Source: Diprion similis
Taxonomy: Eukaryota; Arthropoda; Insecta; Hymenoptera; Diprionidae
NCBI RefSeq assembly: GCF_021155765.1
Contig: NC_060110.1
Span: forward strand, 5,766,001-5,830,000
Length of the DNA: 64,000 nucleotides
Direction of reading: 5' to 3'
Shown here in pieces: positions 13,130 through 25,100 of this stretch; positions within the stretch are counted from its first letter, which is position 1, and each line of letters begins with the position of its first letter. The notes beneath the pieces are model-generated. The model had not been told where the DNA came from. It worked only from the letters and a program-made list of their open reading frames with translations, and did no database searches. The position numbers and the translations under genes were made by a program.

Positions 13130-15086
13130 GTCGTCGGAAAAATTTCCTATGCACGGGATTCAACGAGCCAACTTTTAAAATTGGGGAACACGGCACCGTC
13201 AAAACAGATATTTGTAAATATTAAATGATCACTAAGAGGTTTGTAACAGTCGCGACAGTTTGCCAACTGCCGCCATGTTACAGAAAACACGAGAACCTTA
13301 CGAGATGCAATCGCCGCGGACAGTACAATAATACCGTGTGCGACGGAAGGCCAACTGACTGTTCAAATAGCGTCACGGGTTCCAGAAATACCTTATGCCT
13401 TTATGCATCGCAGGAGATCCAAAACTACGTACTCAGAACTTGGGTAGCCAATTAGTAAAAATGGAAATACTGTTGCTCAAAATACATTGATATTTTTTAT
13501 TAATCTAATGGCAATGCAATTGACTGGAGATATATAAAACAGCTCAAGCTTGTGAATTTGGCTTCACAGTATTCTTCTATGCCGACTCGATTTTACATTG
13601 GCATCCCTTAACGAAAGGTCGGTAAGTGAAAGCGATAGAATCACCCCATGACTCACTAGGACCCACCCAGACGGATTAATCCAGGACTGAACGGCTTTAT
13701 TTACCTTCAGTCAAAGGAACTGTGTATCGTGACAGAAGAAAATTCCGCCTACAGATTGGCAAGTGCAGCACATCAATGTAGCTTTGGTTGTCTGTGACCA
13801 GGCGCGTTTGACGATTATTCTTTAGTCAACGCAAGGCAGATCACGATCCACACGGCCATGCGAGACCGATTAGATTTCGAAATGCCTGTATTTTATTTCT
13901 TAGTTCATCTTGTATGTATCGTGCTTACACTACAACTTTGTGTGTTTTTCCTACGTTTCTCTCATGTCATTTCAGTCAGTATTTGAACAATATCTTAGTT
14001 GTGCCATAGAGGGATTGATTGAAATTTTTATTACTATTATTATAGAGGAATACAAAAAGAAAAAACGCATGCGATATGAAGAGAGCAAAAATGATGCGGT
14101 ATGACATTAGGAAATGACGTCATCCGTACCATTTTGCAAGTGCCCCAGACGTGCTGCTCGGTGGCAAAAACCGAAACTACGCAACGCGACGCCTGCGAAG
14201 CTGAGTTTGTGTCTGTTGGATGCGTAGGAAGTTCGACCTCCTCCCACTACCAATCTCTGGTTTCGTTCCTGGCTTCACTGCCACCCAGTGTTGCCAATCC
14301 AATGAATATAGATTCGGGCATGTGCGGTCTTCGTATTTGAATAATCAATCCCGAAAATTTTCTAATACTTTTTCTCATCATTCACCGCCATTCCATCCTT
14401 ACTATTGCGTAAAACATTATGCACGAAAGAGTCGCACATCGAGTACTGATTGGCGCGTAAAAATATACGTTCAGCGTACGTACATGTATGTAACATGCCT
14501 ACACCAAACGCACACATATTTTTGCATTCTAGGCTAAAAATTTTATCCTTCTTTGGAATATCCCAGTATTACAGGATCGTGCGTAGTTGCATGCATTATA
14601 CATTTAGGTAACCACGATACATCGAAAAAAAGGGATTCTTTATCAAGTATGGTTGGTTCGAGCGACCGGAACAGCGAATATAGCGTAACAAAAGGTTCAA
14701 CGCATCAGCGCGTACAAAGCCGACGGGATGCGTGTGTGTGAATCTGTGTGTGCGCGCGCGCTTGTCGCACACCAATAGCCGAGCGGCGAGGGGCAGAGGG
14801 GGGGGGGGTGAAATAGTTGAACAGAGCGGGAAGTTGGCAGCACTGTCGGCGGCCGTATCTCTGGTCTCCTCTTGGATCTGCAGTTTCGGAGTGGCGAGCT
14901 CGCGTTCGTCAGTGATTCGCAAGCCGTTGGTGAACGCGTTCAACCCGTCCGTCGTCGCGCGTCGCGTATAGATTGCACACATCGCATCGAAGCTGTCCCA
15001 AAGTCCGTGTCCTGAGTTCCGAACAATCCGTCGAGAAGTAGAAAAGCTCAGACTCGGCTTAAGGGCAGCTAGTAAACGATCTGGGA
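13130..15086. promoter_or_regulatory. Head-to-head region between FBXO28 and hnRNP L
   Basis: The two start codons diverge with 1,957 bases between them. The right half (about 14690-15086) is GC- and CpG-richer than the surroundings and is presumably the promoter and 5' UTR of hnRNP L. A TCAGT arthropod initiator-like motif lies at 14909-14913, and an in-frame stop (15060-15062) precedes the hnRNP L ATG. Open frames at 13225-13455, 14101-14340 and 14596-14982 show no family similarity and probably reflect base composition. Whether one bidirectional promoter or two separate ones serve the genes cannot be told here. Confidence 0.5.
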
Positions 15087-15149
15087 ATGGCTTTCAACGG
15101 TGATGGACCGCACTCGAAGAGGCAACGTCTCGAGGAGTCGGGCCACAGG
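15087..15149 (+). CDS. sm: hnRNP L coding exon 1
   Basis: Start ATG at 15087, with an upstream in-frame stop at 15060-15062. It encodes 21 residues beginning MAFNGDGPHSKRQR, a basic leader that could serve as a nuclear localisation signal. It ends with AGG followed by a GTAAGTG donor at 15150; phase 0. Confidence 0.85.
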
Positions 15150-16343
15150 GTAAGTGATGCCAAGATGCACATTTTTCACTGTAATGCGTGTCTTTTCCAT
15201 TGTTAGAAGTGCAGCGGTATCATTGCACCCACGTTTCCTTATTCCCGCGGGCCCCGCTCGCCGATCGAGAATGAGCCGGGGCCTCCACCAAATCGCCGCC
15301 GGTTTCTTAACAGTCTTCAAACAACCCTACCACCACCGACTGGTTATTACTCCCCGAGCATCGATTATCCGCACGCGGCCGGGTTGCTGCGTACCTGGGA
15401 GGTCGCACGCTTTCAGTTCTGGTCGCCATTTATTGTCACGATCACGATCATCTCCATTGTTCCTTCCGGCGTGCGTTTGAGACATCGTCTCGTAAAATAT
15501 CCCCCGCGAGAATACACGAACACGTCGTCAACGGCAACCGTGTAAACTCCGTTCGACGCGTTTCTGCCATCTATCCACACTGCATACATGTACTTCGTCA
15601 CGGTAGCCGGAGCCCTGCGACAACAATTCGCTAATCGATCGATCGCCCGCCGACGCACTTCTCCTCGCCTCTTTCTATCTGTCCGTTAACCCTAGGAACT
15701 CCATCGAACGAGTAAGACTCGCGAAGTCAGTCCTCTACCGGTCTCCTTCTCCTCCTCGCCGTCGTCGACAACCTGTTATCGTTTCTCCCGGCGGTACTCG
15801 GCGGAGTCCGTCCGTCGGTCGCAGACCGGTGGCCACAGGTTCCGTTGCTAGAAATATTGATTATTTCTTGAAGCTCCTCCACCCCCCTCTCTTCCTCTCC
15901 CCCAGCCCCTCCCCTTCCCTCTTGCTTTGCTGCCGCTGCTGCTGCTGCTCGATTCTTGTTTCTTTCTCGTTTGCGCAGATCTGCCGATCCTCGTTTCTTT
16001 CTTTCTTCCTCGCTTCCTTATCGAACGAGATCACCGCTCTCGTCGAGAGGTTGCACTCTCGTATCCAGCTCGCCGTCGGCTGGCTATAGTAGCAATTATT
16101 ATTGACAGGACGGTCGCAGCCGAGTCGCTGTCGTTTCTACGTAGCATTCGTCGCCGCCGCCGTCGTCTTGCGCCCAGGTTACTTACACTACACACCCTGT
16201 TTCTTGTGTCAGACCCCTTATCTCTCACGCTGTGTCGCTGAGCGCGAGTCCGCGACGAGTAGACACAATAAATTCTCTCCTCATCTTTCACCGCTGCTAT
16301 ATAGCGAGCCTTCGCGCTGCACCGTCTTTTCTTGCATGTTTAT

Positions 16344-16403
<60 letters not shown>

Positions 16404-17115
16404 CGTTATGCAGCGATATATCGTGGTTACTCCTCGAACAATGAATGCCTATCCCCCCCCATGCAGCAGCATATGAGAGGAAACGTCAGGGGAGAAATCG
16501 TTATTGCGCAATTTTAAGAATAACTTTCAAGGATTAGATTTTTCAAAATCAGAATATGTTTTGTTTATAATGGTTTACGAAATTTCAGACATTCCCGAAA
16601 GTTCGAAGTAAAGATTTTTTCTTAACAGCCGTGCATCGTTACCGTAATATTACTAACTTCATACTCATCCTTATTTCCGTTTTACATGCTTGTCTATTCG
16701 GCGGAAATGAATCGTCGAGAGGAATGATAGGAAATAAACTTAATGGGGAAGATAAAAGTAATACAAGAAAGACTGAAAATATAATTTTATCTCTGCAATT
16801 GGCGATATAGAGATACATTGAGAGGAGGAAGTTTAAAATCTTATCACAATCGCACGAACCATTTTTCTTCGACTCAAGTAATGTATATTATATATATATA
16901 TATATATATACGTATTATAGCCATTATAAGAGTATAATATTATATACTCTGCAAGTATAATTACTTTTCGCCAACCAACCGGCGCGGCCCTCCATATTCG
17001 TTACACATAGTTTTAATACATAAACACATATATATATATATATGAGTAAATGGGTAGGTATTCTATAAGCTGCTGGGCTACTTTGCTCCTTCTGCAGCAC
17101 TTCCCTCGGTAGATA

Positions 17116-17147
<32 letters not shown>

Positions 17148-20100
17148 TTTTATGTATGTCTATATAGAGCTTTAGTTCAGGTCTCGGGGAAAATATTTTT
17201 CAAATCTGACAACGAGATGGGGGTTATTTTATACCCGTATAACATCAGAGGAGACTGGAAAAAAGACTAGAAATTCTCTTCTCCCGTAATGCCCGGTATC
17301 ACCGCACTGCGTACGATTTTGCAACTTTACATGAACAAACATTGAACCCATGAGAGATTGAAATTCCCTTGAAAATACACATAATAAATACATACATAGA
17401 ATGTGATGGACTACGACGATGTCTAATTTTCGATGATCGAGAACCTCGACCGACGAAAACGGATGGATAACTCTCCCTGCGCGTTACGTCATCGTGCAAA
17501 ATATGTGGCCCATGCATCATTCCTTTGCTCATTTGTACGACGAATAACGCGCGCCTCTGTCATTAATTCCACATTGAATTATTTATGTTTTTGTTTCATC
17601 TACTACATGCGCATATATCTATATATGAGCGTATACTCACTTATCTATGCGTTACCTTTTGAACGATGATTTACACGATGATCATTGGCTTAGCCAGCGG
17701 GGCTGTGGTGTGTTTGCTCGACGGAAAAACACTGCCGCGCCGCATAAAAATAAATGAGAAAAAACGGAATTAAGACAGAATTGAAAGGAAAAAGAAAATC
17801 AAACATGGCTGACAATAAGGGAGATTGAGGGATTGTGAATAGATGATGGTACAACGCCAGGTGAATCAAATTCGTGCCGAGCATGTATATTCATGTGTTA
17901 TTTTAATATTCTCTCACTCTTTCTCCTCTCGTAGCTTTCTCGCTCTCTCTCTCTCTCTCTCTCTCTATCTCTTTCTCTTTCTTGCCAAGATTGAAGTGTC
18001 TTTGTGAAGTCTGAATTCTCTTTTTATGTTCGTCTTTCCCGTCGGATTCTACTGCAGACAAACAGCTGTCGCAAGTTTTTCTGCATTATGCATTGGCATT
18101 GGTGTAGGGTATAGGGTATAATGAAGTCCTCTGTATAGACTGACGGAAAGGAAGAGAAATGAGTCGAAAATAAAACTGTAATATATATAGCGAAATATAC
18201 TGAAGGAAATATACTAGAAAAGTGTCACGAATGAAAATTCTAAAATTATGTTAGCTTTGAATTTTGCTTAACAAATATTACTTCTCTGAATATCGAGGAA
18301 AAAATATATATAAAACAAATTTCATCTAGCCGTACACGTAAATTTTGGAAAAATATGCGTTTTTTCTAACTTATAAAATCTCATTCAATTCATCAGTCAG
18401 GTATTCAATTCAATTTTACAAACCACAAACGCGTTGTTGTTGTTATTATTATCAGTACATCGTGTTTTAAACTTATCTACAGTTATTAATCAATTCTTCT
18501 AACATAAAACACACGACCATCATACGCTGTAGGTAGTTTTACGTAAAATCATACGTACACATACATCCGAATCTGTTCCGCAGAATATCGTCGAGAGGCA
18601 CTTTGCTCATTTTCACGCTGCTCTGTCCGTGAAATACTGTTTTGCAATTATATTTGCAATAGTTACATACGTTGTTGCATGCATACCGCCGTGGAACAAC
18701 GCAGTTATAATTCACGTATCATGGCAATTCGATGGTGCATGGTGGTAAAATGGTTTGGTGGTGGTTGCACGCTTCGTCGCATGCATCCATGAACCTGTGA
18801 CTTGTTCATTTATTTACTCACTTAATCACATTATACTCTTTCGTTCCGGCGGTAGTATTATGCAATATTAAAGTTGTTCACCTGAAACGTGTGTAAATTC
18901 ACTGTCGGTGAGTGCAGTATGCGAATAATTAGTGCCTATGCACGTTATACACGTCGCACTTATCAAGTTTGTTGGTTACTTGATTATTTTGTCGGTTCGA
19001 CGACGGTTGGTTGGTTGGTTGGTTGGTTGGTTCGTCGGTTTATCAGTTGGGGACGCCACGGTGGATTTTACGTTCTCTCCATGACCATCTAAGGAGGGAG
19101 CGAGTGTTGCCAACTTGCTTTCGTACTTCAATATGGTTCGCGAAACTGGCTCTTTTGCTCTGTCTCCACGAGAGCTTCACTTCCTCTTTTCATTATGCTT
19201 GCAATTGTACGTACTGCACTAATTGTAATAGAGATTTCTAACATGTTGAAGTTAGTAATGGTACTCGTCTTGAATTCGTTTTGAAGACGATACGTTATTT
19301 GGCGACTTTAGAATTGTTTAGAATTCAGTAAGACGTAATAAAACAAGATACGCTCATTCGTTGGTCAAAAAATTAAAGCATATCGGATTTACCTTGGTTG
19401 AAAATCAATAATTTTCAAAGTGGCGTAAATTTGTGCAAATTCTTTGCACCGGAGAGAGTAAAAGCGCATTTTGAAGCCTGGAATCTTAGTTCTCGAAACA
19501 TTTTTTTCATATTTGACTGACGCCATTTTCTTTTCGAGTTTTGACCCTGCAAAGACATTTGTGTAACTTTCTGAAAAGGAAGTGTCAACTTTGAGGTCAT
19601 ATACTCTTCGAAATTCGATGATAAAATTTATTATCCTCATTCATGACCGCAAAGTTGACACTTCCTTTTCAGAAAGTGAAAATTATACTACTTATCTCCA
19701 TTTGGGTGGAATTTTTTCCTACTAATTACGTAACACTGTAGACATAAGGTCAATAGAGGACTAGCAAAGGAAAGGAGACGTTGATTTTTTCCATTTTTTT
19801 TTTCACCGTGCCTCGGTGAGTTACCGTCAGGTTTGATATAACGGTGCAGTTTTATTTTATATCAAAGGAAGATAAAGGAAGAAGGGTTATACATACATAT
19901 ATGTATAAGGTTGCGATTTTTTTATTTCGTTTTCATTATAGTTTTTTTTTTTTTTAATTTCCTCACGACGATGGCTTCAGAGGCTCCTGCAGGTATTATT
20001 GTTGTAGGCGGTACGACAGAAGCAAACATTAAAACTTCTGCACGATATTTCTGGATGAATTAACTTTTACACTATTTTACATATACATAGTGATCTGTAT

Positions 20101-20787
20101 ACTTTCAATGATTATACGCGTCGGAGATTACACTACGAGAGTTGTAACGACACGTTTTTTATAAGCTAGATTAAGAAAGAGAGAGAATTTCGCAACAGCA
20201 ATATGCTGCCGATGGTTATTTTTCCCCATGAAAATTATTGAATAATGTTTTTTTCTTTTCTTTTTCAATTGCCAAATTCACGTAGTTGTTATTGATACTT
20301 CGTTTAGGAAGAGATTAATTTCATCACTCAGTAAATGTTGATGAGAAATTTGTCGAACGACAAATAAATTGATATTTGACAATGTAATACTTTGGCTTCG
20401 ATAACTTCAATTATTTTGTTCAATCCGCTGAATATATATTTATACATGTACAAACGATGTAGATTCGTAGTTGGAGAGAGTTTAATCAAGACGTGAAACT
20501 ATTTCCTAGACGTATTATTTTGGTCGGTTCGTTTGCTGCTTCAAGATATAACATATTTTATTCCATTAAGCTTTGTGGGCGGGTGCGGCCCGGCGGCCGC
20601 GGCAAGAGCAGAAGGAGGAAACCTACCTTAAATTATGTACAACGCCAGCGTTGCTCTTACAATTTAATATCTATTCTCGATGTTTCAAAGTATTAACGCC
20701 TCCGCGCCTCCGTCGCTACTCTTAATCGCTCAGTGTTGAAACTAAAATCGTTCCCTCGAAAATTTAACGTTATACACGTACTATACA

Positions 20788-20824
<37 letters not shown>

Positions 20825-22122
20825 CTAGATCGTGTTATATTACCACGTGCTAGTTTTTTTTTTTTTTTTTCTTTCTTTATTTTTAATTTATTTTTCTTTT
20901 CTTCCTCTCGTTCCAATTGTGTTTGCGACAATCCGAACGTACGTGCTTAATTTTAATATCGTATAACGAATTAATTATACATGCAAAAATAATTAAGGTG
21001 AGTAAAAAAAATAATGAAAAAAAAAAAAAAAAAAAAATGACACAAAAATACGGGAGAACGGGTAAAATTTTTGAAGAACCGGAAGTTGGGGCGACGCAAC
21101 GCCGAGATGAGGTAAACCGCGGGATTTTTTTTCCTTTCGACGCGTTGCTTATTATTTAATGCGCCGCAGTCTGTGCGCGGAATAGTAATTTTAACTATTC
21201 TAATAACCGCGGCGGCAGGCAACGGGTGTTGGATAGGATTCGTATCGCCGGTGTTGCACGAACCGGAAATCGTATTAACCAAACCTTAGAGAGAGTCCTC
21301 GGTTCTGCTGCTAGTGCTGCTGCTTGCCGTGGTCTGCATGCCATGCGTTATTTGTCAAGCGTTTAAGCATCCGCGAACACGAAGCGCGTCCGGCTTATAA
21401 TACATACTTATAGTAGATATATAGGTACGATATATAGATATAATTGTCACACTTGCTCAACTAAGCCGTCTGCTTTTCTCCTCTTCCTCCTTCTCCTCCT
21501 CTTTCTCGTCATCATCATCGTCGTTGTATGCCAAAATCACTCTCTTATAAGTCTTTCGACTATAGTTTTCTCAAACAGTTGCTTTTATCCCGCGTTGTAG
21601 GATCTGGAATATCAATAAGTGGAGGAAAAATTTTGCGGTGGCACTGGGTATTTTTTTTTTTTTTTTTTTTCTTATTCTGCAAATGTCTTTGTTCAATCTA
21701 AAGCAGAAATTTGCTTTTCATAGTAGTCATATTAGTTTCGTTCGATTCAACACGATACTTACATTACAGCAAAAAAAAAATTTGCGTTTTTCTTACGAAA
21801 TAAGTGTTGCACAGTTGTTGGTGATTTTTTTTTTTTTTTTTTTTTTTTTTTCTTCAGAGAATTTGTTTGCTCTAGAAAAATGTTTTTTTTTCTTTTTTCT
21901 TTTTTTTTCCTAATTCAACCTATAAATAGATATGTGTTCCGTAAAACAATATACATTTTTCAAAAAACATGCTTGAAGAAAGTTTAGATTTTTTGAGAAA
22001 AATGAAAAGAAAATAGGGGAAAAAAATTGTGGTTTTGTTTTTACTTTGTTTTCACGATGGAGAAATGGAAGATTGTTTTTATTGCTATTATCGTTGTTTT
22101 TTGCAATTTTTCTCGCTGTAGC

Positions 22123-22161
<39 letters not shown>

Positions 22162-25100
22162 TTAGTGATTTATCCATCTTCCCGTGTAAGAAAATGTGAA
22201 ACAGAGAATATAGCGGACGGGAAATAATAATGCAGAAAAGTATGTGAAAGAAAAAAAAAAAAACAAAAATGATAATCTTCCGTTGTAATCTACAGTTGCA
22301 GAGAGACGGGATTGTATAAAAATTTATACATGTAATCAAAGGTGTAGTTACATTACTGTTGAACAGCTGCTTGCGTTGATAATAAATTTATCATATCTTA
22401 TTAGGTACTTTACATTGTGCACACATGTTTATTCGTTCGTCTAAAAATATATTTACTCGATTAGCTGCAGTCTGAACATATATTTATATATATATATATA
22501 TATATATATGTGTATGAATATTTATATATCTTGTTATTTTTTATATAATTGAGGTAAGTCTTGAGATTGTGTTGGCTTTATTTTTTTTTTTATTCTTATG
22601 TTTTTATCCACTCAACTTCAGTCGGACTCTTTTCTCTTTCTCGTCTTCAATTCTGTGTTATTTAATTAATCGAAATACCCTCGAGGTTTGCCTTGTAATC
22701 ATCAATAAATAATAGCTATTGTTACACCAATGTGCAGCAGATCTCGAAACATTTGTCGGATCTTTATCTCCGACGCGATGATAAGAATCGTCAACATCTT
22801 CAAGCAGCGATGTTCTTCATTCTTATTATTGTCATTGTTGTTGTTGTTATTATTATTACTACTACTATTCTTTACATACGCAACACTCGAGATAACGAGT
22901 AACAATAAAATACGCCCTTACTTGCCTGATATCTTGATACACGCGTATAATAATAATAATAATAACAATAACAATAATAATACAAAAACTCGTAACAAAT
23001 GCTTAATGTTGTTTGTTGTATTCGGTGGTGAGGAACATGTGTATGAAATTCCCTGAAAATTGGCAAAGCGGTGGCAAAAAAAAAAAAAAAAAAAAATAAG
23101 AAAAAAAAGGTGGTGAAAAATAAGCAGCTTATATTTTTTACGACGTTGGGTAGAAAAGAAAAATGCAGATGCATTTGAAGGAGAAGAATTGAGGAGATTA
23201 TGTAAGGACATATGGGTTTAAAACACTCTTTTTTTTATCTTATTTAGTAGACACTGGGTGATTTATTCTCACAATAAGTTCACAGGCCTTCTTCTTTCGT
23301 TTCTCTCTCTCTCTATATATATTATATGTATATACATGTATATGTATATATGTTCTGCCTTAACCTCACTTAACATAACACAACCTGACCTGACCTGACA
23401 TACTCTCAGTGGTATTCTTCAGGCAAGAAAAAACACGTGTCTGTTTTTCATCGTCGTTTTTATAAGGTATTGATCGTTTTTTTTTTTTTTTAAACTGGGT
23501 TAGAGTCACAGTCAAAATTCTTTACAACAGGTTAGTGATTCGGTGACTTGCAAATTTTTCTAGTCAGTATTTTTATATCGTAAAGGAAACTGTAATATTA
23601 TACAGATATATCGAATAATAAATTTTTGGTAGTTTTAATGCGTGACAATAAATAAATGTTACGGATCACAGACAGAGAGAGAGAGAGAGAGAGAGAGAGT
23701 AAGAATAGATCAGAATACATTAAACACGATGAAAACTTAATTCGAAATAATACTCAAGGATGAAGAATTTCTGGTGTCTTTTCGAAAGTGGATGGTGCAA
23801 AATATTAGAGAGAAAACAATTTATATCTATCTATATATGTATGTACATATATATGTATATAGATTACCCATATTTATATGTGTACATAATTACGATATCA
23901 CAGATCTCGTTCTCGCTCTGTAATCTCTTATTCTTTATCAGCACGTGTTTGTCTGGCACGGTTCCAACTCTTATATCTGTTTTCTGTATATGCCAAAGCT
24001 ATAAGACTTTGCTCCGATTCGCATACCAATCGCGGAAACAAATCTGTACATTTCTCAGCTGTGTGTTGCATATATTTATATATTGTTACGTGTCAATTTA
24101 TCTACGCAAATTTGAATTATTCACCGGGTGCAGATCCATCCTCTGTAATTGTAATAATAAAACTGAATTTTGAAAGAAAATTTTCTTTTTTCTCAACTGT
24201 GTCGAAGGTTCGGTGGTGAAAGAAAGTTCCGAAAGCAAAGCCGAGAAATATTGTATTACGCGTTTAGTATTTTTTTTTTATATAAACCTTAATTGTTACC
24301 TACAGAAATCTATTCTTTATTTTGCATTTTTATATATTCAAATTTTTGTCGAAGTTTTTTTTTTTTTTTCTTCTTTTATATTTGGAAAAATAAATATAAA
24401 GTATTTTAATTTTCTATGAATACGAATATCAAGTGTTTAATGATAGATTTAGTGCAGAATGATATTTGATCGCGTGTGTCTTCTGTAAATTCAATGGAAT
24501 TCGTGAGACAGCCTGGATAGATCTACACTTCGTATAATGTTTTGTACATACGCTGAGATTTCACATGTACGAGATTTCATTTCACGTTTCACTGGCGTCG
24601 CTGCCACGAAGGTGGTTGCAGCAGCAGTTGCAGGCTGACTGCAGCTCGGGGATTTCGTTCGAATCGAATCACAACAACGAATCGAATATCTGTGTGTGTC
24701 AGTGTGTGTATGTATGTATCCAGGTATATATGAAATTTCCAGATATCGAACACGGAAACGGTTTTCAGAGTATCGAAGTAACATGTTAAATTCAGTTGCT
24801 GGAGGCTGAGGGGGAGGAGGAGGAGGAGGAGGAGGAGGAGGTTTGGTACATTGGCGAATTTCAACCTCCGGGCGACTCTTCGCGGTTTTTAACATCGCCT
24901 GCGGATAATAAACTCGCGTATTTCTCTTCAGCAGTGTTAAATTAAAGCAACGAAACGCGTATCACACTCTTATATCTATGGGATAGTCGATGTTAAGTGT
25001 ATCGGTTTTGATCCTCTCTATTTTTGATTTTGTTAAAACTTTTTTCCTAACATTTCTGATTGTGAGACGTACAATTTATTTATTTTAATGTTCTTTGTGG

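Noticed and set aside
13225..14982. Open frames between FBXO28 and hnRNP L as genes
   Set aside because: They overlap each other on both strands, lack domains, and lie where promoters and 5' UTRs are expected.
16102..16517. Overlapping frames of 60 to 124 codons over the poly-T tract
   Set aside because: They are poly-Phe readings of a T homopolymer with no other support.
24491..24895. 134-codon minus-strand frame with poly-Pro
   Set aside because: Made by the GGA repeat; the remaining residues show no domain and the frame lies in an intron of hnRNP L.
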